Assembly: GCA_026707185.1 (NCBI GenBank)
Contig: JAPOXI010000046.1
Coordinates: 1-20,304, forward strand
DNA: 20,304 nucleotides
From: Chloroflexota bacterium
GTDB lineage: Bacteria; Chloroflexota; UBA11872
Direction of reading: 5' to 3'
Shown: positions 1 to 8,667 of the stretch, one piece after another
How the letters are laid out: the number at the start of each line of letters is the position of its first letter
How positions within the stretch are numbered: position 1 is the stretch's first letter
Position numbers and translations under genes: made by a program
The notes under the pieces: generated by a model
The model's database searches: none
Told to the model about the DNA's origin: nothing
The model's input: the letters and a program-made list of their open reading frames with translations, nothing else

Positions 1-273
1 GGCGCTCACGATGACGTCCTGCACCTGCGGCAGCACCCCGACTCGCTGCGGTACGACAAGAAACGGAACGAGCAGGGCCGTCAGGAGCGCCAGCGCCAGC
101 CCACGCGTCGGATGCGTCAGCCCCAGCACCACGCCCAGCCCGGCTAAGGCGCCGGCCAGGGCCGCCGGCGGGGGCCGCGCGCCGCCCGCCACGCCGGCCA
201 GGACCGCGGCAACAGCCAGCGCCGCGAGCAGCGCCAGCGGCGCTCGCCCTATGGGCGTCCACGCGGCGATCAC
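1..273 (-). CDS. Polytopic membrane protein, N-terminal part (possible O-antigen ligase/polymerase type)
   Basis: Only the first 91 codons are inside the window; the gene runs off the left edge. The frame opens at a GTG at 273, the only start codon between it and the stop of the upstream gene in the same frame. The product is strongly hydrophobic, with predicted membrane segments at about residues 11-29, 37-52 and 57-75. A short basic/polar turn (THPTRG, 53-58) separates the second and third. Alternating helices beginning at the N-terminus, and a position at the end of a sugar-reductase/glycosyltransferase operon, fit an O-antigen ligase-like or flippase-like protein. That is inferred from context, because no diagnostic motif is visible in this fragment. 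No clear Shine-Dalgarno site precedes the GTG; translation may be coupled to the gene that stops 31 nt upstream. Confidence 0.6.
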   Translation of the reverse strand, partial: MIAAWTPIGRAPLALLAALAVAAVLAGVAGGARPPPAALAGALAGLGVVLGLTHPTRGLALALLTALLVPFLVVPQRVGVLPQVQDVIVSA

Positions 274-303
274 CGCGCCGCCGCCCGCGGAACCCGGCGC
301 CGG

Positions 304-678
304 TTAGCCCTCGTTCGCGTCGCCGTCGCCGGCGCTTGCGGCCGTCTCCCGGGCCTTCCAGGCTTCGTACGCGGCCTGATCCACAAGCTCGCCGCCCTCG
401 AGGGTGTAGTCGCCGGTGAACGCTCGACTCGAATCGAACACCAGGTACAGGTGGATGGTGCGAAAGCTCTTGGCTCCAATAATGTCCTTGTTCGTGGAGT
501 AGTGCGACGCGCCGTCACCGGGTCCGTCGAATTCAGGGGAAAGGTCGGCGTTGGGATCCACCCGAATGTCGATGATCTCGTCCGCGAAATTGCTCTTGAC
601 ATAGAAATGCCACGCCGTGTCGACGGGTTCCTTCGCTCCCCCGTCACCGCCGCCGAAAAGCCGCCGAAAAAAACCCAT
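304..678 (-). CDS. Small conserved hypothetical protein (124 aa)
   Basis: The gene starts at ATG 678 behind a strong ribosome-binding site (GGAGG, then ACGACG, then ATG) and follows the glycosyltransferase by 18 nt, so it is very likely translated as part of that operon. The protein begins with a basic amphipathic stretch (MGFFRRLFGGG) and continues as a compact soluble alpha/beta-looking domain with no signal peptide or membrane helix. Motifs such as DLSPEFDG (46-53) and a region of short beta strands (FRTIHLYLVFD) are visible. From memory it resembles a family of small Chloroflexota proteins that usually carry a Cys-x-x-Cys pair after the first beta strand. This copy has no cysteine at all. 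Function is unknown. Confidence 0.8.
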   Translation of the reverse strand: MGFFRRLFGGGDGGAKEPVDTAWHFYVKSNFADEIIDIRVDPNADLSPEFDGPGDGASHYSTNKDIIGAKSFRTIHLYLVFDSSRAFTGDYTLEGGELVDQAAYEAWKARETAASAGDGDANEG

Positions 679-696
679 CGTCGTCCTCCACCTGCG

Positions 697-1662
697 TCAA
701 CGCTCAAGTAGGGCGTCGATATAGTCGTCTGCCACACGTCGTGAACGTTGGCGGCGCGACCGCTTGCTCCAGGCTCGGGGAAGATGTCCAAGCGACGCCA
801 ACTGGCCCGCCAACGTGGCGCGCGCCGCTCGCCCTTGAATCGCGCGCAGCGCCTCGAACGCCAGTCTAAGCTGAGCCCCGGCGATCCGCCACCAGCCGCG
901 CCGCCACAGAAACCCCGGCAGGTTCATCACTGCTACCAGAGGTCGGTTGCGCGCCACCAGGTAGCTCGCAATCTCCCCGCCGGCCGTGGCGCTGAGTCGG
1001 TGCCGCACAACCGCTTCAGGGACGTATCGGCACCGGTGCCCGGCCAGCTGGGCGCGCCAGTCCAGGTCCACGTCCTCGCAATACATCACCAGGTCTTCGT
1101 CAAACACGCCAATGTCGTCAAACAGCTCGCGCCGATACGCCGCCGCGGCCGCACACGCGCCAAAAACCTCGCACGGTTCGGTATACGGTGGACCATCGGT
1201 CTCCCAGACCCCGCGATTCCCTGGCAGCCCGTTGCGACCGTACGTGTCGCCGGCGGCGTGCAATCGCAGGGGGTCGTCGTAGAGCCGGATTCGCGAGGCC
1301 AGAAAACTGGTGCCCGGAGCCGCCGCAAACGCGCGGTCCAGCGCCGCCAACCACCCTGGGTCCGGCACCGCGTCGTTGTTCAGCACGGCGATGAACTGGC
1401 CGCGTGCGGCCTCGATTCCGCGGTTAAGCGCGGCCGCCAGTCCGCTCTGTGTCGGAAGCTTGATCAGCTGATCATCCCGCCGCCGGGCCCCCATCCAGGC
1501 CACGGTGTCGTCGTCCGAGCCATCGTCAACGACCACGATTTCAAAGTCGCGCAGCACCTGGGCATCCAGCCCGCCGAGGGCCTCCTCCAGCAAATGCCGT
1601 CCGTTCCACGTGGGAATCAGTACCGACCACCGCGGGAAGACCGTGTCGCCGCCGGCGTCCAT
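697..1662 (-). CDS. Family 2 glycosyltransferase (rhamnosyltransferase-like)
   Basis: The protein has 321 residues with a GT-A fold typical of family 2. It opens with the VLIPTWN strand (14-20), has the nucleotide-binding DDGS at 46-49 and the metal/nucleotide-sugar motif NND at 95-97. The acceptor-side ED pair (YCEDVDLDWR, about 194-203) is followed by a conserved H-R-x-x-YVP-x-A segment. These are hallmarks of WbbL-like enzymes that transfer rhamnose or related sugars from dTDP-sugar donors to a lipid-linked glycan on the cytoplasmic face of the membrane. The basic C-terminus (about 285-312) could associate with membrane. The start ATG at 1662 directly follows the TAG of the RmlD-like gene with zero spacing, so the two are probably translationally coupled. 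Donor and acceptor cannot be told from sequence; rhamnose is suggested by the neighbour. Confidence 0.9.
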   Translation of the reverse strand: MDAGGDTVFPRWSVLIPTWNGRHLLEEALGGLDAQVLRDFEIVVVDDGSDDDTVAWMGARRRDDQLIKLPTQSGLAAALNRGIEAARGQFIAVLNNDAVPDPGWLAALDRAFAAAPGTSFLASRIRLYDDPLRLHAAGDTYGRNGLPGNRGVWETDGPPYTEPCEVFGACAAAAAYRRELFDDIGVFDEDLVMYCEDVDLDWRAQLAGHRCRYVPEAVVRHRLSATAGGEIASYLVARNRPLVAVMNLPGFLWRRGWWRIAGAQLRLAFEALRAIQGRAARATLAGQLASLGHLPRAWSKRSRRQRSRRVADDYIDALLER

Positions 1663-2508
1663 CTAGGCGGAAATCTCGCGAATGTGGTCGGACAGCGCTT
1701 CGCCCCAGGGCCGCAACGTCACGCCCACCGTCCGAGCCGTCTCGTTGGCGAGTTCGGCGTTGGCCGGCACGGCCGCCGTACGCGGGTATTCGTCGCCGCC
1801 GATCTCCTCCAGCGCCACGTCGTCGCGGCCCAGCCCGCTCAGAACGGCCGCCGCCCAGCCATACCAGCTGGTCGCGCCTTCGTTCACCAGGTGATGGACA
1901 CCAAACGCTTCGGTTTCCGCCAGATCGAGGATGGCCGCCGCCAAATCCCCCGCGTGGGTCGGATTGGCTACCTGATCGCCCACGTATCGGAGCGGACCCT
2001 CGCCCGGCTCGAGGTCGACGAGATGGCTTAGGAAGTTGCGGCCCCAGCGACTGTAGAGCCAGCTCGTGCGCACCACATACAGGCGTTCCAGCACCTGGCG
2101 TGCCGCCCGCTCGCCGTGCAGCTTGGTCCATCCATAGGCACTCAGCGGCGCCGGATCGTCGTACTCCAGGTACGGACCGAGCTTTCGGCCGTCAAACACG
2201 TAGTTCGTACTCACGTACACCATCTGGGCGCTCACGCGAGCCGCCCCCCGTGCCACGTTCCATGTCCCAACCGCGTTGGTCCGATACGCCGCGGCTCGCT
2301 CCCGCTCGCACCCGTCGACGTTGGTGGCCGCGGCCGCGTGAATCACCAGACGGGGAGCGATCTCGTGCAACGTCCGCTCCACCAGCGGCGCGTTCGTTAC
2401 GTCAAGTTGCGATCGCGTGAGCGACACGGTCGTCGCCTCGTCAAGCCGCCGGGTCAATTCGATCCCGAGCTGGCCACCCGCGCCCGTGATCACCGTCGCC
2501 CCGGCCAC
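1663..2508 (-). CDS. rfbD: RmlD-like dTDP-4-dehydrorhamnose reductase
   Basis: This is an extended short-chain dehydrogenase/reductase of the RmlD family, which reduces dTDP-4-keto-L-rhamnose to dTDP-L-rhamnose. From the chosen start the NAD(P)-binding loop TGAGGQLG is at residues 8-15, the catalytic Tyr and Lys of SAYGWTK are near 125 and 129, and the substrate-side motif STNYVFDG is near 100-107. Family members usually read STDYVFDG, so Asp is Asn here. The frame extends upstream to a TTG at 2544, but that adds 12 charged residues absent from the family. GTG at 2508 places the Rossmann strand at the N-terminus as usual and lies just after the stop of the upstream gene (stop at 2510-2512). 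Neither start has a good ribosome-binding site. It probably supplies activated deoxyhexose to the glycosyltransferase that follows. Confidence 0.88.
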   Translation of the reverse strand: MAGATVITGAGGQLGIELTRRLDEATTVSLTRSQLDVTNAPLVERTLHEIAPRLVIHAAAATNVDGCERERAAAYRTNAVGTWNVARGAARVSAQMVYVSTNYVFDGRKLGPYLEYDDPAPLSAYGWTKLHGERAARQVLERLYVVRTSWLYSRWGRNFLSHLVDLEPGEGPLRYVGDQVANPTHAGDLAAAILDLAETEAFGVHHLVNEGATSWYGWAAAVLSGLGRDDVALEEIGGDEYPRTAAVPANAELANETARTVGVTLRPWGEALSDHIREISA

Positions 2509-2509
2509 G

Positions 2510-2788
2510 CTATGCGCCCGTGCCGTCGGATTCCTGGTCGGCAAACATCAGCCAGGCGGCGAAGGCCGCCGTGACCATGGCCACCGCGACCAGCCCCAGG
2601 TACTGAACCGGGCCCAGCGCACGACCGGCCGACACCATGAACACCAGCGCGATCAACACCGCGGCCAGGCTCAGAAAGGCGATTACGGCGGGGCGGAGAA
2701 AAAACTCGAAGCGGGAGCGCAGAAATTCACCGTCCAGGATGCGTATCCGGTGCGCGTACCCCGGAGGGCTATCATACCAGCGTGGCAT
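2510..2788 (-). CDS. Small membrane protein with two transmembrane helices (92 aa)
   Basis: The N-terminal 30 residues are polar and basic. They are followed by two hydrophobic helices at about 34-54 and 61-82 joined by a short Gly/Arg turn (SAGRALG), and by an acidic tail (DQESDG). This hairpin topology suggests an inner-membrane protein with both ends in the cytoplasm. No family is recognised. It is the first gene of the minus-strand polysaccharide operon; its stop lies one nucleotide before the preferred GTG of the RmlD-like gene. The ATG at 2788 lacks a convincing ribosome-binding site, and no other in-frame ATG, GTG or TTG occurs before the first helix. It faces the divergent miaB-like gene across 38 nt, so any promoter must overlap one of the coding regions. 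Confidence 0.65.
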   Translation of the reverse strand: MPRWYDSPPGYAHRIRILDGEFLRSRFEFFLRPAVIAFLSLAAVLIALVFMVSAGRALGPVQYLGLVAVAMVTAAFAAWLMFADQESDGTGA

Positions 2789-2826
2789 TTCGGCCAGTCA
2801 CCGGCGTCCGAGGTCGCATTCGCTCC

Positions 2827-4164
<1,338 letters not shown>

Positions 4165-4171
4165 CGAAATC

Positions 4172-5968
4172 ATGCCGGCGCCGCGGCGCACCGGTCTCTC
4201 GCGGCGGGCCATGCTTGGTGCGTCCGTCGTGGCCACGCTGTTCGCCGCCTGCGGAGAACCGAGTCCTCGCGCGCGGCAGTTCACGGCGCGACCCTACTGG
4301 GAGCCCGCCCTCAAGGTCGCCACCGGCGCGCTTGAGATAGTCCGAACATTCGAGCTCAATATCCGGGAACTGGGCGAGGCTTCGCAGACGCCGGATCAAT
4401 TTTCGGCCGCCGCCGAGGCTCGGTTCGAGACGATTGGCTCGCTCGGACAGGCCCTCGTTCCCCTTGATCCCCCACAGTCCGCAATCGCTGCTCACCAGCA
4501 CCTTGTGACGGCCGTCGACGCGCTCGTCGAGATCATTCCGACAGTGCGCGCCTACGACGAACTCGAGGAACCCGACCGGCTCGTGCACGTCATCACCCTG
4601 CAAAAGCGCGCGCGCGCCGCCATCGGCGACTTCGCCCAGGCCATTGGACCTGGGCGAACCAGGGACTGGCTGCTGCAGTCGATCAGCGAGCTCGGCGCGT
4701 TTCACATTGAGGCCCGTCGCGTCCCGATGCTCGCCGTGCTTGTCGGACCCTTCGCCGATGAAGCCGAGGCTCGGGCCCGGATTGGGCAGCGCCTGCCCAC
4801 GATCCGCATGTCCCGCGTCTACCGACGCTGGGTGGAGGCGGGGCGCTATCCCACCCCCGACGAAGCCGACGCCGCCGCTCGAGAGTGGCAGCTCGCCGGC
4901 TTTGCAACCCGCATCGAAGACGTCGTCGACCTCGCCTTCACCTTAAGCGACGTCCAGTCACCCATTGCCGGCCGCTGGACGGAACGGGCCTGGCTGGCTC
5001 GCACCGAGTTCGACATCACGGGCCTCGCCGCCTCCGACCAGGGGGAGCTCGTGATCGCCATCGCCCGCAACGGCACGGTCCAGGCCTTCGGACCTGACGG
5101 CGAATCCCGCTGGTCGCGCGATCTGCGAATCCCGCTGTCGCGCGCGGCTGTTTCGAACGACGGAGCGCTGATGGCCGCGCACGGCTTCGATCTGCTGCTG
5201 CTCGATACCTTCGGCAAGCCGGTTTGGCGGTCGCCGGCACGTCCGGATAACCAGCTGCTCGAGGACGTCGTCTTTGCGCCGGACGGCGGCTGGCTCGTCG
5301 CGCGCTCCACCAACGCCAGCGGCGTCGGGCACGTCTTCGCGTTTGATCGCGGCGGCCAACGCTGGGGACCCACGCAGGCCTATATCAGCGCGACCGACGT
5401 CGTCCTCAACCCGCACACCGGCACCGTCGCCGTCGCATCGTCCAGCCAGGGCGAGAACCAGATCGTCCTCATCACGCCCGCTGGAAACCTGGACCAGCGC
5501 TTCGGCGTCGACGGCCAGCTACATCGCGTGCTCTTTACCCAATCCGGCGAACACACCATTGCCGTCACCAACCGCAGTTCCCAGATCTTCGACAGCTCCA
5601 GCGGCGATCTCGTGGGACAGATCGGCTATCCCTCGTCCGCTGCGGCTCGCATGCCCGCCGCCGACACCATCGTGCTGGCCGGCCCCAGCGGGCTGGGGGC
5701 CTTTAGCATTACTGGGACCGAGGTGTGGCAGATACCCGGGCTCGCCGTCGAGCGACTGCTCGTCACCGACGCCTACGTGATCGCCCAGACCTCCGAGCGT
5801 GCCCTGGCCGTGCTTCGCGCCGACGGAACGCGGCTTGGTCAGCTCGTGACCTCGTCCGAGATTCGCGCGGTCACCGCCGCGCCTGGCGCCAACCTCCTCC
5901 TGACGGCAAACGCCGAGCGCACAATCGAGGCCTGGCAACTACCCGAAGTCGAGCCGGCCGCCGGCTAG
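4172..5968 (+). CDS. Tat-type lipoprotein with SPOR-like segment and beta-propeller
   Basis: The 598-residue protein starts with a twin-arginine lipoprotein signal: SRRAML (R11, R12), a hydrophobic stretch, then lipobox FAAC with C27 as the acylated cysteine. It is therefore predicted to be exported folded and anchored outside the membrane. Residues 40-180 are mostly alpha-helical. Residues about 185-252 resemble a SPOR repeat (AVLVGPFADEAEARA, then GFATRIE), a fold known to bind denuded peptidoglycan. From about 275 to 590 there are repeated short strands with DG/NG turns (GPDGESRW, DTFGKPVW, APDGGWL, SSGDLVG, RADGTRLG), as in PQQ/WD40-like beta-propellers. No enzymatic residues are evident. 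It begins 7 nt after miaB, so it is probably cotranscribed, although a functional link is not obvious. Its stop overlaps the convergent neighbour in a CTAG. Confidence 0.8.
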   Translation: MPAPRRTGLSRRAMLGASVVATLFAACGEPSPRARQFTARPYWEPALKVATGALEIVRTFELNIRELGEASQTPDQFSAAAEARFETIGSLGQALVPLDPPQSAIAAHQHLVTAVDALVEIIPTVRAYDELEEPDRLVHVITLQKRARAAIGDFAQAIGPGRTRDWLLQSISELGAFHIEARRVPMLAVLVGPFADEAEARARIGQRLPTIRMSRVYRRWVEAGRYPTPDEADAAAREWQLAGFATRIEDVVDLAFTLSDVQSPIAGRWTERAWLARTEFDITGLAASDQGELVIAIARNGTVQAFGPDGESRWSRDLRIPLSRAAVSNDGALMAAHGFDLLLLDTFGKPVWRSPARPDNQLLEDVVFAPDGGWLVARSTNASGVGHVFAFDRGGQRWGPTQAYISATDVVLNPHTGTVAVASSSQGENQIVLITPAGNLDQRFGVDGQLHRVLFTQSGEHTIAVTNRSSQIFDSSSGDLVGQIGYPSSAAARMPAADTIVLAGPSGLGAFSITGTEVWQIPGLAVERLLVTDAYVIAQTSERALAVLRADGTRLGQLVTSSEIRAVTAAPGANLLLTANAERTIEAWQLPEVEPAAG

Positions 5969-6762
5969 GGTCGGTCAATCGCCGCCGACAGCACCACGTG
6001 GTTCCGCAGCTCGGCGCCAAACGCCAGCGCATCGTGTACTTCGATAAAGCGGCCCAGCGCCCGCGCTTCCCTGGCATCCTGAATGCGCTCGGTGATTGCC
6101 GGCTGTCCGGCGATGCTGTTCAGCAGGCCCTGCTGTCCGCCCGCGCTGGTCAACAGGATTGACCGCAGGAGCAGCGCCAGCGTCTGCGCGTCGGCGGGTA
6201 ATTCCGGCGCCGAGCGAATCGGGCGGAGGGCGGCCAGCGCGGAGGCCGATCCACCGCTCTCCGCCACGACCCGCAACCTCGACGTCTCGTCGCGCAGAGC
6301 TTGCGTCGCCAACATCGCCAGATAACCCGTGGCCGGGTCTAGTGCCGCGATCGCGCGATCCGTCTCTCGCAAGAACGATCGCAGCTCCGGATCGCCGACC
6401 ATAGTGCTCGGAAGCCGCTCCAGGGCCTGCATCCGCGCCGGCCGCGGCGGCGGCGGCAGCCGCACCAGCAGCTCGGGAGACCCTCCCGCGGCGTCGGGCA
6501 CCGCCGCTTCGCTCAGCAGCTGCGATCGGTCCGCGGTTGACGACGCGGGCCTGCGGTCGGAATCGGCCGGCGGTCCCGGTGGCGCCGGTTGCGTGGTAAG
6601 CAGCACCAGCAGCAACCCGGCAACCGACAGCGCCAATACGCCCAATAGCGCGAACAGCACGCCGCGCAGAGTGACCCGCGCCCGCCAGCGCCGGCGCGCG
6701 GTCACCCGGTCGCGCTCGCCGACCGCCAGGCGCCACGGCCTCGGCCAACTGGCTCGATCCAC
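5965..6762 (-). CDS. Single-pass membrane protein of unknown function (265 aa)
   Basis: The protein has an Arg-rich cytoplasmic N-terminus (1-31), one strong transmembrane helix (about 32-56, rich in Leu/Val/Ala), a Pro/Ser-rich linker (57-110) and a helical extracytoplasmic domain (about 110-265). It begins at GTG 6762, with GGGAG about 12 nt upstream as a distant ribosome-binding site. No family is recognised and no catalytic motif is evident; the domain consists of amphipathic helices with Leu/Ala heptads. It is divergent from the acetyltransferase gene and convergent with the lipoprotein gene, with which it shares four nucleotides. Codon use looks coding (third-position GC bias in this frame), which supports it over the longer overlapping minus-strand frame at 5975-6988. 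Confidence 0.65.
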   Translation of the reverse strand: MDRASWPRPWRLAVGERDRVTARRRWRARVTLRGVLFALLGVLALSVAGLLLVLLTTQPAPPGPPADSDRRPASSTADRSQLLSEAAVPDAAGGSPELLVRLPPPPRPARMQALERLPSTMVGDPELRSFLRETDRAIAALDPATGYLAMLATQALRDETSRLRVVAESGGSASALAALRPIRSAPELPADAQTLALLLRSILLTSAGGQQGLLNSIAGQPAITERIQDAREARALGRFIEVHDALAFGAELRNHVVLSAAIDRP

Positions 6763-6831
6763 GGCATGCTGGGACTCCCGGCGGCGGCCTGGGTGATGGT
6801 CCGAGTCTATCCCCGCTGCGCCGTCCCCTTC

Positions 6832-6840
6832 TGCTATATT
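6832..6840 (+). promoter_or_regulatory. Candidate extended -10 element upstream of the acetyltransferase gene
   Basis: TGCTATATT contains a TG dinucleotide one base before a hexamer matching TATAAT in five of six positions, which is the extended -10 pattern. No good -35 is seen 16-18 nt upstream. It would start transcription near 6847, exactly where the GC-rich hairpin begins, which makes a simple promoter role uncertain. Confidence 0.35.
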
Positions 6841-6846
6841 CCCTAC

Positions 6847-6878
6847 CGGCCCGGACGCCAGCGCGTCGGGCCGCTTTT
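6847..6878 (+). terminator. Terminator-like hairpin in the leader of the acetyltransferase gene
   Basis: The left arm CGGCCCG-(G)-ACGC (6847-6858) and right arm GCGTCGGGCCG (6863-6873) form an 11-bp GC-rich stem with one bulged G and a CAGC loop. C and four T follow (6874-6878). On the minus strand no T-run follows, so it would act on plus-strand transcripts. The nearest plus-strand gene upstream ends about 880 nt away, so it may act within the acetyltransferase leader. The short T-run makes terminator function uncertain. Confidence 0.45.
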
Positions 6879-6908
6879 ACGTGCCCGTTACGCACCAACC
6901 CTTTGCCT

Positions 6909-8111
6909 ATGAACCCCACTGTCTGCCCCTTGACCTCGAATCGGCGCGACGACGCCCTGGACGTCACCGACCGGGCATTCCCCGACACGCCTCGTGACTA
7001 CTTTGAACGGCACCAGAGCGCCGACCCGGCCTGGGACGTGTCGCAGAGTCTCGTCGCCGAGGCCGATGGCGCCGTCGTCGGTCATCTGTGGATCGCCGAC
7101 CGCACCATGCACTACGGCGTATCCCGGGTGCGCTTCGGCGGCATTGCCGACGTCGGCGTGGACCCGGCGCATCGCAACCAGGGATACGCCGGCCGGCTGC
7201 TCGACGCCGCCGTCGAGCGCATGCGGGCCGACGGCCAGCCGCTGTCGCTGCTCTCCACCGGATCCCCCACGGTCTACGCGCGACGCGGCTGGCACCCAAT
7301 GGCAACCGCCCGGCTCGAAGCCGAGTTCCCCGGCGGAGACATTGAGTGGGCCGGCGGCTACGTCGTCCGCGACTTCGAGGCGAGCGACCTGCCCGCCGTG
7401 GCCGGCATCTACCAGGACATCGCGTCCGACCGGATCGGCCCGCTCGACCGCAGCGAGGCCTATTGGCTCGCCCTGATGGATTGGTTGCCGCGCATCGCGC
7501 CGCAAACACAGGTCTTTTTCGACGTGCTCGTGCAGGTTCGCACCGTGGTCGCCTACGCCATCACCGCCCTGTCCGACGACGAGCTGGAGATTCTCGACGG
7601 CGGCGTCCAATACGAGGATCTGGCGATTCCCCTGATCAGCATCTGGCGGGACCGCGCATCCGCCCGCGGCGTCAGCCGCCTGACCGGCGAACTTCACCCC
7701 GCGTCCGAGCTGTTCGACCTGTTGCGCAAGCGGGCCAGCGGCAGCCTCAAGCCCGCCAGTCACTACATGGTCAGGCTCAATTCGCTGCGCGGCGCCCTGG
7801 AGAGCGTGATTCCCGAACTCATCCGGCGTCGCCGCCGCGCCGCCCCCCTGCCGGGCCCCACCTTCGTTCTCAGCGTCGATGGCGAAGCCGCCCGGGTCGA
7901 AACCCCCCTCGCCAACGTCGTCATCGGTGACCCCGTTGGAAACGAACCCGCGGTCGAGCTGACCAGCGGGCAGTTCCTGGACTTATACCTCGGCGCACCC
8001 GGCGGCTACGAGGCGTTGGACGCCATCGACATTCCGCCGCACGTTGACGTCTACCTCCGCCGCCTCTTTCCCAATTCGCCCTTCATGTACTGGAGCGCCG
8101 ACCGCTTCTAG
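6909..8111 (+). CDS. Eis-like GNAT N-acetyltransferase with sterol-carrier-type C-terminal domain
   Basis: The 400-residue length and architecture match the Eis family: an N-terminal GNAT domain, a second degenerate GNAT-like domain and a C-terminal SCP2-like domain. The acetyl-CoA motif is at about 82-98 (VGVDPAHRNQGYAGRLL), with Tyr123 in SPTVYARRGW at the place of the catalytic general-acid Tyr of Mycobacterium tuberculosis Eis (Tyr126). The protein ends in Phe, as Eis does, where the terminal carboxylate acts as base. Family members acetylate amines, including aminoglycosides or protein lysines; the substrate here is unknown. ATG 6909 was chosen over a TTG at 6903. There is no visible ribosome-binding site, but the ATG overlaps the TGA of a 48-codon upstream frame as ATGA. 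Its stop overlaps the convergent Nudix gene in a CTAG. Confidence 0.85.
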   Translation: MNPTVCPLTSNRRDDALDVTDRAFPDTPRDYFERHQSADPAWDVSQSLVAEADGAVVGHLWIADRTMHYGVSRVRFGGIADVGVDPAHRNQGYAGRLLDAAVERMRADGQPLSLLSTGSPTVYARRGWHPMATARLEAEFPGGDIEWAGGYVVRDFEASDLPAVAGIYQDIASDRIGPLDRSEAYWLALMDWLPRIAPQTQVFFDVLVQVRTVVAYAITALSDDELEILDGGVQYEDLAIPLISIWRDRASARGVSRLTGELHPASELFDLLRKRASGSLKPASHYMVRLNSLRGALESVIPELIRRRRRAAPLPGPTFVLSVDGEAARVETPLANVVIGDPVGNEPAVELTSGQFLDLYLGAPGGYEALDAIDIPPHVDVYLRRLFPNSPFMYWSADRF

Positions 8112-8617
8112 TCCTCGTCGATTCTGGGCGCCGCGTACAGCTGAAACGTTTCCGACGAATAGCGGCCGTGCGCCGGCAGGTAGCCCTGCCGAGTCAGCCC
8201 CTCCGCCGATCCCTCGAGCACCGGCAGCGCCACCGCCGGCACCAGCGAGGCGAACTGCCCGGGCTGCGTCCGCAACCGTTCGGCGTCCACCACCGCCACC
8301 GCGTCCGTCTCGCGCCCGTTCGGGCGCGGCTCGCCGCGCACATGACGCATGCTGAACACCAGGTAGGTGTTCAGCTCGTCCGCATCAACGCGATGCCGAA
8401 CCGCGACCAGGACCTCCGGCTCGGTGACAACCCCGGCTTCTTCCTCCACCTCGCGAACCAGCGCCGCTTCCAGCGACTCCCCCGGGTCAACTTTCCCGCC
8501 CGGGAACATGAACCGGCCCTTGATATCGCTGTACGTCAGCCGCACCTGCAGGATGCCGTCGCCCATGCGCACCACGCCCCCGACGCCGATGATGTTGCGG
8601 TGCGTGGACCTCGCCAT
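8108..8617 (-). CDS. Nudix hydrolase
   Basis: The 169-residue protein carries a complete Nudix box at residues 41-63: G41, E47, R55, E56, E59, E60 and G62 in the order GX5EX7REUXEEXGU. These residues bind the metal that activates water for cleavage of nucleoside diphosphate-linked substrates. The preceding beta strand GRFMFPGGK is typical. C-terminal residues 140-169 form an extra tail with aromatic residues that could set specificity, but the substrate cannot be predicted. It lies 50 nt downstream of the creatininase-family gene on the same strand, so cotranscription is possible. Its TAG shares the CTAG at 8108-8111 with the stop of the convergent acetyltransferase gene. Confidence 0.9.
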   Translation of the reverse strand: MARSTHRNIIGVGGVVRMGDGILQVRLTYSDIKGRFMFPGGKVDPGESLEAALVREVEEEAGVVTEPEVLVAVRHRVDADELNTYLVFSMRHVRGEPRPNGRETDAVAVVDAERLRTQPGQFASLVPAVALPVLEGSAEGLTRQGYLPAHGRYSSETFQLYAAPRIDED

Positions 8618-8667
8618 GGCGTCCGGCGCTCAGGTGCGAGTGAAGGGCGCCGGACCCCGCGCCGGAC

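Noticed and set aside
2508..2544. TTG 2544 as the start of the RmlD-like gene
   Set aside because: It adds 12 residues not found in the family and lies inside the upstream gene; GTG 2508 gives the normal N-terminus.
2770..2776. TATCAT (plus) / TATGAT (minus) as a -10 box in the gap between the small membrane protein and miaB
   Set aside because: No -35 on either strand. On the minus strand transcription would start inside the small gene with no later start codon before its first helix.
5975..6988. 337-codon minus-strand frame overlapping the single-pass membrane protein gene
   Set aside because: It runs through the acetyltransferase start and the intergenic leader, and its product is Arg/Ala/Gly-rich without domains; the 5965-6762 frame has a clear transmembrane helix and normal codon bias.
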